Shown here piece by piece: positions 43,678 to 52,902 of a stretch of DNA of 64,000 nucleotides; the first letter of the stretch is position 1; every line of letters starts with the position of its first letter. The stretch is taken from NCBI RefSeq assembly GCF_007747655.1, contig NZ_CP036274.1:8618001-8682000 (forward strand), written 5' to 3'. The stretch is from Anatilimnocola aggregata (GTDB lineage: Bacteria; Planctomycetota; Planctomycetia; Pirellulales; Pirellulaceae). The translations under genes and the position numbers were made by a program. The notes beneath the pieces are model-generated. The model had not been told where the DNA came from and made no database searches. It saw only the letters and a program-made list of their open reading frames with translations.

Positions 43678-45069
43678 CTACATCTGGAAGGCCACATCCT
43701 GATCGGCCCGCAAACAGCACTTCTTATACTTCTTGCCCGAGCCGCAATGACAGGGATCGTTGCGGCCCACCCGTTCGCCGCGGTGAATGGTTCCCGCGGT
43801 TACTCGCTCGGGCTGAACCAGGACGTCGAGATCGGACCGATTGAAATGCCAGTCAGCTTCACCGAACTCTGCCGACTGCGGGCTGTCCAGCAGAAGCCCC
43901 GGAATGCTGGAGCCAAACTGGGGCTGTTCGCGATAGTACTGCTTGCGATATTCCCGATGGTTTGCCATGTCGGCCTGCCACTCGGCCAATTCGGGAAACG
44001 GTTGCTCAAGCACAATGCTCGCCACGACTAGGGCTTCGTGAACCTCCAATGTTTCCGGGGTTCTTTGGGCGGCGAGCAGAAGTTGCCGCGCGGGTTCCAT
44101 CGCTTCACTAGCAAACTGCTGCAATGCGCCGCTAAGCAGGAAGCAGCGCATGTCGAGATCTTTCTCCGTCGAATAAAGTTCCAACAGCGCGGCCGGCGCT
44201 AGCTCGGAAGGGCTGCTCTCCAACACTCCGATGACGAGCAGGCGAGAACTTGAACTTTCGCGATACTTGGCCGTGACGCGTCGCGCGACATCGTCGGTGC
44301 CGATCTTTTTCAAGGCGGCCAGGGCCGCCTCCACGAGGCCATCGTCGAACGAATCGAGCATCTCCACGAGATAAGGGACTGTCTCTTCGAGTCGCAGCTC
44401 GCCAGCCAACTCGGCCATCATCGTTTGCAGAACGATGTTGTGGTCGAATTCAGAGTCTTCCGCGGGGCTAACTTCCAGACCCTCGGCAGGCTGACCGGCG
44501 AGGATCGCTAATGCGCGCGGGGCGAACTCAGCCGGACGACGAGCCTGTTCGTGCACGAGACACTCGATCTGCTGCCATTGCTCCTGCGAAAAGTCGCCCG
44601 TGGCGGCCAGCTTGCAAAGGTTCACTGTTGTTGCGAGCAACTCTGCGGTGGTTTGCTGGCTGTACGAAGAGCGCAACTCTAAAATTCGCTGCACATCTGC
44701 CCGAAGAGTCACCGGCAGCTCGTCGGCAACCGCGAAGTTCGCCTCCATCCCGGGCGCGATTGTGCGAACCACGGCTTTGACTGCCGCCAGTTCGAATCTG
44801 CCAAAATAAACTTCGTCTGAGAGCTGAGAAGCATACTTGTCGACGTTCTGTAACAGCCAGTTCATGGTCTCCGTGTTTTGCGGCAATTTGGCCCATTCAT
44901 GCGTCACCACAAAAGCCTTGGGTCCATATTGCTCGTACGCCGAGATCACGATGGGCATGATCGATTCATCGTGGCTCCAATGGTTGGCGCAGTACTCAAG
45001 CGCGGAGTTGCGCACATCAAGTTCAGGATGCAAAAGTGCCGCTTTCACTCGTTCGATCGAAGCTCGCAT
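43678..45069 (-). CDS. HEAT-repeat protein with C-terminal SEC-C zinc motif
   Basis: 463 residues. Helical HEAT-like repeats (about 1-60 and 230-350, for example LVEAALAALKKIGTDDVARR) surround a helical middle domain. The C-terminus VGRNDPCHCGSGKKYKKCCL is a SEC-C motif (CHC...CC) that binds zinc and is best known from SecA. The middle motif EQPFPELAEWQADMANHREY may be a linker. Such proteins are thought to bind other proteins or RNA. There is no signal peptide, so it is cytoplasmic. Confidence 0.85.
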   Translation of the reverse strand: MRASIERVKAALLHPELDVRNSALEYCANHWSHDESIMPIVISAYEQYGPKAFVVTHEWAKLPQNTETMNWLLQNVDKYASQLSDEVYFGRFELAAVKAVVRTIAPGMEANFAVADELPVTLRADVQRILELRSSYSQQTTAELLATTVNLCKLAATGDFSQEQWQQIECLVHEQARRPAEFAPRALAILAGQPAEGLEVSPAEDSEFDHNIVLQTMMAELAGELRLEETVPYLVEMLDSFDDGLVEAALAALKKIGTDDVARRVTAKYRESSSSRLLVIGVLESSPSELAPAALLELYSTEKDLDMRCFLLSGALQQFASEAMEPARQLLLAAQRTPETLEVHEALVVASIVLEQPFPELAEWQADMANHREYRKQYYREQPQFGSSIPGLLLDSPQSAEFGEADWHFNRSDLDVLVQPERVTAGTIHRGERVGRNDPCHCGSGKKYKKCCLRADQDVAFQM

Positions 45070-45250
45070 TGCACTTCCTCCTTGCCGGAACTTTGCCGCT
45101 ATCGTTGGTGACGCAACTCGTAATCTATGCGGTCTGCCGCGAGAGAACAGGCGTCGACGAGAAAATCTGCTGTCCCCTTGTCACAAACTTCGCCGCCCAG
45201 CCGTCCTTGTTGGCGTACCGGGGAAATAACTCAGCAGATGGGGCAAAATC

Positions 45251-46609
45251 ATGGGCGCAACTACGATTACTGAAAATGCGGTGAACCAAGCGCGTCAACG
45301 AACCGAGATCGCCGTAGTGGGGGGCGGACTGGCCGGCTTGCTCGCAGCCGTCAAGCTGGCGCGCGCTGGCAAACAGGTGGTCTTGCTCGAGCAGGCGAAG
45401 GGACTCGGCGGTCGTGCGGCGACGACGGTGAAAGGCGACGTTCGCTTTAACCTGGGCCCCCGAGCGCTCTATTTGCACGGGGCCGCTCATCGGCTTCTCA
45501 CGGAACTGGAGATTCCGTTCACCGGTGCCGTTCCCAACACCGGCAAAGGTATGGGCTACTACGGCGGCCGCGAGTATCTGCTGCCGCGGAATATGTCGCA
45601 GATACTCTCCACTTCGCTCCTCTCGTGGCGCGAGAAATGGCAGCTGTTTCGCTTCTTTCAGCAGATTCACTCGTTCGATCTGGAGCCACTCCAGCGGACC
45701 AGCATTCACGAGTGGGTAACGACCCGTTATGGGACCGGCGCGCTGGCCAATCTATTCTTCGGCCTCTTTCGTCTGTCGACCTACGCTGCCGATCTGGAAC
45801 TTATTTCCGCAGGGGCGACTCTTGCACAGTTTCGCATCGGGCTGACGGGCAACGTCTGGTATATCGACGGCGGCTGGCAATCGATTGTCGATCGCTTGCG
45901 CGATCGAGCTGTTGGTCTAGGCGTGCAAATTCACACCGGCGCGCATGTCCACGCCGTTCGCAGCACTGCTGCAGGCGTGCTGGTGCAGGCGACGCATCAG
46001 CCCGACCTCCACGCTGCTGCGGCGATTCTCGCGGTCAGTCCGCAAGTGGCCAGTCTACTCCTGGCGTTGCCCGAGCCTCACGAACTAGTTCGCTGGTCTG
46101 TCGACTCAAGGCCCGTGCACGCCGCTTGTCTCGATATCGCCCTCAGCCGGCTCACGCGCCCCGAGCATCGGTTTGGTCTTGGCCTCGATGAACCGACGTA
46201 TGCTTCGGTTCACTCAGCGGCGGCGAAGTTTGCCCCGCCGGGAGTCGCAGTGATCCACGTCATGAAGTACCTTCAATCGAATCAGGAGCAATCGGCGCGA
46301 GATAACGAACAGCAACTCGAAGGAGTGCTCGATCGTTTGCAGCCCGGCTGGCGCACGCATGTGCTCACGCGGCGTTATTTGCCTTCGATGGCGGTGACCC
46401 ATGCGTTGCCTTTGGCCGCACAGGGTGGCCTAACGGGGCGACCGAACGTCGCGGTGGCGAATCGTCCGGGAGTGTTTCTGGCCGGTGATTGGGTCGGGCA
46501 ACATGGTCAACTCGCCGACGCTGCAGCTGCCAGTGCAGCCACAGCGGCCGCATTGATCCTTGGGTCGGCCACTGCAACATCCGCAATGCGAGAACTCGAA
46601 TATGCCTGA
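45251..46609 (+). CDS. FAD-dependent oxidoreductase (phytoene-desaturase/amine-oxidase-like)
   Basis: 452 residues. The FAD-binding GGGLAGL motif is in IAVVGGGLAGLLAAVKLARAG (about 20-40) with the family follow-up LLEQAKGLGGRAATT. A second region (GGWQSIVDRLRDRAVGLGVQ) is the usual amino-oxidase insertion start, and GVFLAGDWVGQHGQLADAAA is the C-terminal FAD block. It resembles carotenoid desaturases and amine oxidases, with unknown substrate. Its stop overlaps the next gene's start as ATGCCTGA, so it is coupled to the sigma factor. Confidence 0.86.
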   Translation: MGATTITENAVNQARQRTEIAVVGGGLAGLLAAVKLARAGKQVVLLEQAKGLGGRAATTVKGDVRFNLGPRALYLHGAAHRLLTELEIPFTGAVPNTGKGMGYYGGREYLLPRNMSQILSTSLLSWREKWQLFRFFQQIHSFDLEPLQRTSIHEWVTTRYGTGALANLFFGLFRLSTYAADLELISAGATLAQFRIGLTGNVWYIDGGWQSIVDRLRDRAVGLGVQIHTGAHVHAVRSTAAGVLVQATHQPDLHAAAAILAVSPQVASLLLALPEPHELVRWSVDSRPVHAACLDIALSRLTRPEHRFGLGLDEPTYASVHSAAAKFAPPGVAVIHVMKYLQSNQEQSARDNEQQLEGVLDRLQPGWRTHVLTRRYLPSMAVTHALPLAAQGGLTGRPNVAVANRPGVFLAGDWVGQHGQLADAAAASAATAAALILGSATATSAMRELEYA

Positions 46610-47489
46610 CGCCATGACTGCCGCGCTCGCCGATTTCGAAACGCATCGGCCCGACCTCACTCGGCTCGCATATCGCATTCTCGGTTCCCGCGCCGATGCT
46701 GACGACGTACTGCAAGAGGCCTATCTTCGTTGGTCCAATGCAGACGTGAGCGCAGTTCGCACGCCGCGGGCGTTCCTCTCCACCATCGTCACTCGCTTAA
46801 GCATCGACCGCCGCCGCGAGATCGATGCTCGCAAAGAAACGTACATCGGCCCTTGGCTGCCGGAACCTGTCGTCGAGTCGGAAGTGAACCGTCAATCCAC
46901 TGACCTGGCGGAATCGGTTTCGCTCGCGCTAATGCATGTTCTCGAAACGCTGTCCCCCGTCGAGCGCGCCGCCTACTTGCTGCGCAAAATCTTCGACTAC
47001 GACTATGCGGAAATCGCCGAGACTCTCGAGAAGAGCGAAACCAACTGCCGCCAACTTGTCAGCCGGGCCGAAGCACACGTGCATGCCGAGCGGCCAAGGT
47101 TCACTGCCTCGCGCGAAGCAACTCGCCGCATGAGCGAGCGCTTCTTAGCAGCCTGCGCAACGGGCGAACTTACCGGCATTGTGCAGCTCTTGTCCGATGA
47201 TATCGTCATCTTCTCTGATGGCGGCGGCAAAGCAACTGCCGCGGTTCGCCCGGTGGTTGGGGTCAATCACGTCTCGCGCTTTTTGCAAGGTATCAGCCGC
47301 AAAGCCCACGCCAATGCCAGCTATCGGCACGTGCTCGTGAACGGCGAACCGGGCATTGCCGTCTTTCACGATGCTGCGCTCGTCAACATCATCGGTTTCG
47401 ACCTGGTCGACGAGCAGATCCGCCGCATCTATTTCATTCGCAACCCCGACAAGCTCGCGCGGGCTCAGGCGGAACTCCTTTCCCAGTGA
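46602..47489 (+). CDS. ECF41-like RNA polymerase sigma factor with C-terminal NTF2/SnoaL-type domain
   Basis: 295 residues from the ATG at 46602. Region 2 (LTRLAYRILGSRADADDVLQ...RWSNADVSAVRTPRAFLSTI, given in two parts) and region 4 (LSPVERAAYLLRKIFDYDYA, then ETLEKSETNCRQLVSRAEAH) are clear. The C-terminal 110 residues (LACATGELTGIVQLLSDDIV-like) resemble SnoaL/NTF2. The motif NPDKL near the end matches the ECF41 group, where the C-terminal domain regulates sigma activity without a separate anti-sigma factor. It is translated with the upstream oxidoreductase. Confidence 0.88.
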   Translation: MPDAMTAALADFETHRPDLTRLAYRILGSRADADDVLQEAYLRWSNADVSAVRTPRAFLSTIVTRLSIDRRREIDARKETYIGPWLPEPVVESEVNRQSTDLAESVSLALMHVLETLSPVERAAYLLRKIFDYDYAEIAETLEKSETNCRQLVSRAEAHVHAERPRFTASREATRRMSERFLAACATGELTGIVQLLSDDIVIFSDGGGKATAAVRPVVGVNHVSRFLQGISRKAHANASYRHVLVNGEPGIAVFHDAALVNIIGFDLVDEQIRRIYFIRNPDKLARAQAELLSQ

Positions 47490-47490
47490 G

Positions 47491-47739
47491 CTATTCTGCC
47501 GGCGTCTGCGAACTCGTCAGCAAGCGGCGGAGCAGAATCTCGTTCACCCGACCACGGAAGCGCTCTTTGCCGTCGATAATGACGACCGGCACGCACGTGG
47601 TATATCGCTGCCGCAATTGCGCGTCGGCATCGATGTCGACGAGCGCCAGCTGCAGTCCGTATCGCTCGAGCAGTTCTTTCGCCTCGTCGCACAGGTGGCA
47701 ATGGGCGCGGGTGTAAATGGTGACCTGGTGATCGCTCAT
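47491..47739 (-). CDS. Glutaredoxin-like (DUF836) protein
   Basis: 82 residues with a thioredoxin fold. The N-terminal VTIYTRAHCHLCDEAKELLE places the redox motif C-H-L-C at Cys14 and Cys17. The cis-Pro motif is in TTCVPVVIIDG. The HCHLC form and small size are typical of the DUF836 branch of glutaredoxins. It is convergent with the sigma-factor gene, whose stop ends one base away. Confidence 0.87.
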   Translation of the reverse strand: MSDHQVTIYTRAHCHLCDEAKELLERYGLQLALVDIDADAQLRQRYTTCVPVVIIDGKERFRGRVNEILLRRLLTSSQTPAE

Positions 47740-47859
47740 GTCGAGACGCCTGAACCAAAAATGTGGAGTCTATCCGCTCAATTCTACCACGCTGTCCAGC
47801 TATGATAGTCCGCATTCCCCAAAACCAGTCGTTCACGTTGTAGCATTGGCAGGTGACCG

Positions 47860-49425
47860 TTGTTCGATTTGATCATTCACAGCGGCGAAATTATCGATGG
47901 AAGCGGCGCGGCACGCGTGCGGGCCGATATTGGCATTCAAAACGGCCGAATCACGACAGTTGGCCAGCTGGCGGGCGCGACAGCTGCGAGCATGATTAAT
48001 GCCTCCGGGTTGATCGTCGCCCCCGGCTTTATCGACGTCCACAATCACAGCGACGGCTGGCTCCTCTCGCACCCCAACTTCTGGCCGAAAACCAGTCAGG
48101 GCTTTACCACCGAAGTGCTGATGGCCGACGGCATTTCCTATGCCCCCGTCGATCGTCATACCTGGCGGCAATGGATCTTTTATCTGCGCCCCCTCAACGG
48201 TTTGCGCCTGCAGGACTATCGCGACTGGCAGTCGCTGGGCGAATACATGCAGCAATTCGAAGGGCGCACCGCGCAGAATGTCGCCGCGCACGTTCCCTAT
48301 TCCAATTGCCGAACGATCCACGCGGGCTTCGGCCACCGCTGGCTCGACGATTATCAAAAGCGGCAAATCCGCCGCGAAATCGAAATCGCCATGGAACAAG
48401 GTGGCTGCGGGCTCTCGACGGGGCTCGACTACATGACTCAGTGCGCCTCGACGACAGAAGAACTGGTCGATGCTTGCCGCGCGATCGCCCCCTTTGATGG
48501 GCTGTACGTCACTCACATTCGTTATAAGGCGGGACTGTTCGTCGCGCTCGAAGAGGCGATTGAAATTGGCAAGCGGGCTGAGGTGAAGGTTCACATTTCG
48601 CACCTCAAGGGGACGACGCCGGAAGAAGTCGAGCAAGTGCTCGAGTTGCTAGAACGAGCGCGGCGCGAGGTCGATCTGTCGTTCGATGTCTATCCCTATC
48701 AACGCGGCAGCACGATGCTCAACTATCTGCTGCCGTACGAAGCGTGGACCGATGGCCCGCTCAATGTGCTGGCGAAAATGGGGAAGGACGACCTGCTCGC
48801 GCGGTTCCGCGCCGGACTAGCCAACCTGGGCGTTCCGCTGCACAAGATCCATATCGCCTGGACGAGCAGCTGGGATAACTCGACGCATCACGGCAAGCTG
48901 CTTTCCGACTACATCGTCGAAATGAATCGCCCGCCCGAAGAGGCTCTCTATCACCTGCTGGTCGAAGAAAATCTGGCGGTGCTGCTGGTGATTAATGCCG
49001 GCGATGACGAACTCGTCCGGCCACTGCTAGCGCACGACTTATACATGATGGGGAGCGACGGCATCTGGTTCCCGGATAGTGTCGTGCATCCGCGGGTCTA
49101 TGGTTCTGCTGGTCGCTTGCTCGGGTCGTGCGTGCGCGATCACAAACTCTTCTCACTCGAAACGGCCGTCCAGAAAATGACGAGCATTCCCTGTGCGCGC
49201 TTCGGGCTGAAAGACCGCGGCGTGATTCGCGAAGGTGCTTGGGCCGATATCACAATCTTTAACGAGACCGACGTAGCCGACCAGGCAACCTACGAACAAC
49301 CGCACCAGGTCTGCAGCGGCATCGAGCATGTTCTCGTCAACGGCCAGCCCATCGTTCTCAATGGCCGGCCGATCGACTTTCAAACCGAAGCCGCCCCGGG
49401 CAAATATTTGCGCTACCACAAATAG
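47860..49425 (+). CDS. N-acyl-D-amino-acid deacylase (D-aminoacylase, amidohydrolase family)
   Basis: 521 residues. The start is TTG at 47860, because the codons upstream in frame hold a stop. The amidohydrolase features are LIIHSGEIIDGSGAARVRAD, the metal site APGFIDVHNHSDGW (His-x-His), HIRYKAGLFVALEEAIEIGK with VKVHISHLKG, MMGSDGIWFP with its Asp, and a C-terminal GVIREGAWADITIFNE. The family removes acyl groups from N-acyl-D-amino acids. There is no signal peptide. Confidence 0.9.
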   Translation: MFDLIIHSGEIIDGSGAARVRADIGIQNGRITTVGQLAGATAASMINASGLIVAPGFIDVHNHSDGWLLSHPNFWPKTSQGFTTEVLMADGISYAPVDRHTWRQWIFYLRPLNGLRLQDYRDWQSLGEYMQQFEGRTAQNVAAHVPYSNCRTIHAGFGHRWLDDYQKRQIRREIEIAMEQGGCGLSTGLDYMTQCASTTEELVDACRAIAPFDGLYVTHIRYKAGLFVALEEAIEIGKRAEVKVHISHLKGTTPEEVEQVLELLERARREVDLSFDVYPYQRGSTMLNYLLPYEAWTDGPLNVLAKMGKDDLLARFRAGLANLGVPLHKIHIAWTSSWDNSTHHGKLLSDYIVEMNRPPEEALYHLLVEENLAVLLVINAGDDELVRPLLAHDLYMMGSDGIWFPDSVVHPRVYGSAGRLLGSCVRDHKLFSLETAVQKMTSIPCARFGLKDRGVIREGAWADITIFNETDVADQATYEQPHQVCSGIEHVLVNGQPIVLNGRPIDFQTEAAPGKYLRYHK

Positions 49426-49438
49426 CTGTCAAAGTGCT

Positions 49439-49458
49439 CCTCACGCTCCGTCGTGAGG
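49439..49458. repeat. Short hairpin CCTCACG-CTCCGT-CGTGAGG
   Basis: A 7-bp perfect stem with a 6-nt loop, 13 bp after the D-aminoacylase stop. The sequence of the arms is of the REP-like type seen often between planctomycete genes. It may act as a transcription end or mRNA stabiliser for the upstream gene, but only TTCT follows it. Confidence 0.5.
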
Positions 49459-49569
49459 TTCTGCTGTCGCGCGGCGCATGAAGTGTACGAATAAGCGCGA
49501 ACCTAGCGGGCACAAAAGTTTCTATCCCTTGTCAGGCCTTATGTTGTTTGTCCCGCGTGAGTTTGAATT

Positions 49570-49989
49570 TTGAAACCCCGTCGACCATCGAGCCGCGTCT
49601 TGCGTAGCCTGTGCGCTGATTTGTCAGCCGAAGACGGTGTGGATCCGCGGCTGCTAGCTCGCGGCGGCAATACTGACGACCGCCGCAAGACCTGGCAACT
49701 CTGCAGCCAGGTGCATGACTCACTTCGCTTAATCCTGGCCGAAGCAGCCGACGAGCGGTTGCAAGCGCTCGAAGTGCGCGAGGTGTTGCCAGTTCCCAAC
49801 GCTGCGCAGTTGCTGGTCCTGCTCGTGCCGCTCGATCCGCTTGGCGACGAAGAGCGGCAAGCAACCGAAGCTGCGCTCAACTCAGCTGCGGGTTGGATTA
49901 GGAGCGAAGTCACCCGCGATATCACGCGCAAACGAGCCCCCCGTTTGCTTTTGCAGTTGTTGCCCGGTGTTCCCAAAACGGTCAGCTAA
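49570..49989 (+). CDS. Ribosome-binding factor A-like protein
   Basis: 139 residues, start TTG at 49570. The core RKTWQLCSQVHDSLRLILAE then LQALEVREVLPVPNAAQLLV matches the KH-fold strand-helix pattern of RbfA. AALNSAAGWIRSEVTRDITRKRAPRLLLQLLP is close to the family's second half. RbfA helps mature 16S rRNA ends. Here it is not next to nusA, infB or truB, as is common elsewhere, and the N-terminal 40 residues are divergent. Assignment is probable but not certain. Confidence 0.68.
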   Translation: MKPRRPSSRVLRSLCADLSAEDGVDPRLLARGGNTDDRRKTWQLCSQVHDSLRLILAEAADERLQALEVREVLPVPNAAQLLVLLVPLDPLGDEERQATEAALNSAAGWIRSEVTRDITRKRAPRLLLQLLPGVPKTVS

Positions 49990-50220
49990 GTCCGCACGAC
50001 TCGTGCCGGCTGCCAAGCCCTCCTGCTATCGCAAAGAGGCAGAAAATCCCGGCCGAGTTGACCATTTTCGGCAACGCATCAAAAAGCCTTGATTATTCCG
50101 CCAGGACTGCTAATATCCTCCATAGCTGCCCAGCCGAGGCCGATTTTCGCGTCATCTGCTGGCACTATCCCGCCTTCGTCTGCACACCACATTTTACCTC
50201 GGGTGATCGGAGACCTCGCC

Positions 50221-51501
50221 ATGCTCAAGCTGCGCTTTGGGAATCGGGCTGGTTTTTGTGACGGCGTTTCGCGCCGCAACTTCTTGCAACTGGGCGCCCT
50301 AACGCTCGGTGGGACGCTGGGTGGTTTAACCCTCGGCCAATTGTATGCCGCCGAAGCTGCCAACGGCTTGGGTTCTTCGAACAAGGCGATCATCAACGTC
50401 CACCTGAGCGGCGGTCCCTCGCACCAGGATATGTTCGACCTGAAGCCCGAAGCAGCGAGCGAATTTCGGGGTGAGTTCCGCCCGATCTCGACGAACGTAT
50501 CGGGTATGGATATTTGCGAGCACTTCCCGCAACTGGCAACCATGGCCGACAAGTTCGCGATCATCCGCTCGCTGATCGGCTCGACCGGCGCGCACAGCAA
50601 CTATCAAACGCACAGCGCTTACGACCAGCGCGACCTGCGCAATGCCGGCGGTCGTCCCGCTATGGGAAGCGTAGTGAATAAGTTGCAGGGTGGCTCGGCC
50701 AACGGTGCTCCGGCGTTTGTCTCGTACAACGGCGGCAGCCCCGGCTACCTCGGTGCGGTGCATAAGCCCTACGAGCCGATGGGGGGTAGCTTGCGACTGA
50801 ACGACAGTCTCACTTCGGCCCGGCTCGACGACCGGACCAATCTTCTTGGCCAGCTCGATACCATTCGCCGCAACATGGATACCAGCGGGCAGATGGCCGC
50901 GCTCGATTCCTTCACCCAGCGCGCCGTCGGCGTGGTCACATCGGGTGCGGTCGCCGATGCTCTCGATTCGAACAAGACCAGTCCGAAAGATCAGGATCGC
51001 TATGGCAAAGAAGGGACGAGCTTTTTGCGAGCTCGCCGCCTGGTCGAAGCGGGTGTACGAGTCGTCACCTTCGGCTGGGGTGGTTGGGACACACACTCCG
51101 GCAACTTCACCTCGCTGAAGCGGCAATTGCCGCGGCTCGATCAGGGCCTGAGTGCTCTGCTCACCGACTTGCACGATCGTGGGCTGGAAAAAGACGTGAC
51201 CGTTGTCGTTTGGGGCGAATTCGGTCGGACGCCGCGCGTGAACATGAGCGCCGGTCGCGATCACTGGCCCCAAGTCATGGCTGCGTTCCTCGCGGGTGGT
51301 GGCATGAAAATGGGACAGGTTATTGGCTCGACGACGAAAAACGCGGAATATGCCAAGGACCGCCCGATTCAATTCCAGGAAGTGTTCGCCACGCTCTATC
51401 GTAACTTGGGCATCGATACAGGCCGGGCTCAACTGATTGACACTGCTGGTCGCCCGCAATACTTACTCGACCGTCGCGATCCAATCAGCGAACTGGTGTA
51501 G
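50221..51501 (+). CDS. DUF1501 protein with Tat leader
   Basis: 426 residues from the ATG at 50221. A twin-arginine leader (SRRNFLQLGALTLGG) precedes KAIINVHLSGGPSHQDMFDL, the family's opening, then the SYQTHSAYDQRD-like block, FVTFGWGGWDTHSGNFTS, VVVWGEFGRTPRVN and AGRDHWPQVMAAFLAGGGMK. DUF1501 proteins belong to the alkaline phosphatase-like superfamily and are abundant in Planctomycetes, usually beside a DUF1553 partner. No such partner is here. The reaction is unknown. Confidence 0.9.
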   Translation: MLKLRFGNRAGFCDGVSRRNFLQLGALTLGGTLGGLTLGQLYAAEAANGLGSSNKAIINVHLSGGPSHQDMFDLKPEAASEFRGEFRPISTNVSGMDICEHFPQLATMADKFAIIRSLIGSTGAHSNYQTHSAYDQRDLRNAGGRPAMGSVVNKLQGGSANGAPAFVSYNGGSPGYLGAVHKPYEPMGGSLRLNDSLTSARLDDRTNLLGQLDTIRRNMDTSGQMAALDSFTQRAVGVVTSGAVADALDSNKTSPKDQDRYGKEGTSFLRARRLVEAGVRVVTFGWGGWDTHSGNFTSLKRQLPRLDQGLSALLTDLHDRGLEKDVTVVVWGEFGRTPRVNMSAGRDHWPQVMAAFLAGGGMKMGQVIGSTTKNAEYAKDRPIQFQEVFATLYRNLGIDTGRAQLIDTAGRPQYLLDRRDPISELV

Positions 51502-51531
51502 CACTCACCTGTCATTCTGCTGCCAATCACC

Positions 51532-51566
51532 CCCCGGCATTTTCTCGTAAGATGCCGGGGTTTTTG
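51532..51566 (+). terminator. Rho-independent terminator after the DUF1501 gene
   Basis: CCCCGGCAT at 51532-51540 pairs exactly with ATGCCGGGG at 51552-51560 (9 bp, 11-nt loop), followed by TTTTTG. It is a strong terminator for the rightward DUF1501 gene. On the other strand it can also end the leftward sialidase-fold gene, which stops only a few bases away. Confidence 0.88.
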
Positions 51567-51571
51567 TTGCG

Positions 51572-52849
51572 CTATGCGCGAAACGCTTTGTTTGCTTCAT
51601 TCCAGCGGATGCGCGCGACCCACACGCTGCCGTCGCTGCCGTACTTGTTATCGACGGCCATGATGTGATTCGGTCCCCAGGTCTGCATCCACTCGGCAAC
51701 AGTCACCCAAGTTTCGCTGGGGCTGACCTGCGTAACGCCGAAGTTCCCCAGTCGTGCGCCCCGCTCGGGCACGAGGACCTGCTCCGTCGCGCGAATGACT
51801 TGTAATGTCTTGGGATCAACCTGCCCCATGAAGAGCGGCGCGCGATGCCGAAAGACGTGATCGTTATTGGCACCTTTGCGCGTGTATACCAGGTACATCG
51901 CGTCGGAATGAGTCACCCAATGCTGCTGCGTGTTGTAGTTCCCAAGGTCGCTGCCGTCGTCGAATTTCCAGGGCTGAATGGGGCCATATTGCAGGCCATC
52001 CTTACTGCGCGCGACGAAGCCCTGCTTATCGTTACGGAGAGTAAGAAAATACTCGCCGCCAAATCGCGTGATCGACGGCTCATGCAGGCCGCGCGTCTTG
52101 TCGTCGATCGATAGCTCGTTGCCGTGTTCTTGAAACTTGAGATCCTTCCCATCGAACTTGCACTTAGCGACGGAGACGCGCGAGTTCTTGCCGGTTGGCT
52201 TGTAGTAAAACGGCAGCAGGATGGAACCATCTTCTTCGTCGAACCGCTGCACGCAACCGGGGCCGGAGTTTTTGAACTGCTCGCCCTCGATCTTCATCCT
52301 TGTCCACGGCGTCCAAGTGTCTGACTGTGGATCATAAGTGGAGTATGTGGTGCTGCGCGGGCGCGGGTCCTTCACCTTCCAGTCAGGCGTATAGACCACG
52401 TCGTGCCCGGTGCCGAGCAGTGTTTTCGAAGCTGCGTGCCACGTCGGCCAGCAATCGCTGAGCGCCACGGGACGCTCTTGTCCGTCGTGAACCTCTGTTC
52501 GCGGCTTGAGCGGATCCTGCGCTGCGGGCTTGGTCCACGTCTTGCCGAGGTCATCTGTGTGGAGGGCGTAGACCGCTTTGAAGACGTCACTCCCGTTCAC
52601 ATCGAGCGTGTTCATCGTCATCACGACGCGCGGCGCTCCGTTCACGCCAACGCCCGGCACAATGCCCGCCCGTGGATGACACCAACAGGTCTTGCCGTCG
52701 TAAAACTTCGTTGGCACTTCGCGGCCGAGCTTGTAAGGCTGCGACGCACTCGTGGGCACATCTTCACCCAACAAGTGCCCGCTGCGCGCAAGCGACAGGA
52801 ACGAAACACCGGCAATCAAACTGTTGCGAGTGAACTCTCGGCGTTGCAT
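51572..52849 (-). CDS. Sialidase-fold (BNR-like) exported protein
   Basis: 425 residues. An N-terminal twin-arginine leader ([13 protein letters not shown]) leads into a six-bladed sialidase-type propeller. Asp-box-like strands ([20 protein letters not shown]) recur, with the sialidase-like motif [20 protein letters not shown]. Residues 60-70 hold [15 protein letters not shown]. It could be an exo-sialidase-like glycosidase or a binding protein. Arginine-triad residues cannot be assigned from sequence alone. It is exported in folded form if the Tat leader works. Confidence 0.75.
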   Translation of the reverse strand: MQRREFTRNSLIAGVSFLSLARSGHLLGEDVPTSASQPYKLGREVPTKFYDGKTCWCHPRAGIVPGVGVNGAPRVVMTMNTLDVNGSDVFKAVYALHTDDLGKTWTKPAAQDPLKPRTEVHDGQERPVALSDCWPTWHAASKTLLGTGHDVVYTPDWKVKDPRPRSTTYSTYDPQSDTWTPWTRMKIEGEQFKNSGPGCVQRFDEEDGSILLPFYYKPTGKNSRVSVAKCKFDGKDLKFQEHGNELSIDDKTRGLHEPSITRFGGEYFLTLRNDKQGFVARSKDGLQYGPIQPWKFDDGSDLGNYNTQQHWVTHSDAMYLVYTRKGANNDHVFRHRAPLFMGQVDPKTLQVIRATEQVLVPERGARLGNFGVTQVSPSETWVTVAEWMQTWGPNHIMAVDNKYGSDGSVWVARIRWNEANKAFRA

Positions 52850-52902
52850 GGTCGCTAAGCTCCGTTAGTCAAAGAGAGGACTTCGAATTCAGTTAATGAG
52901 CG

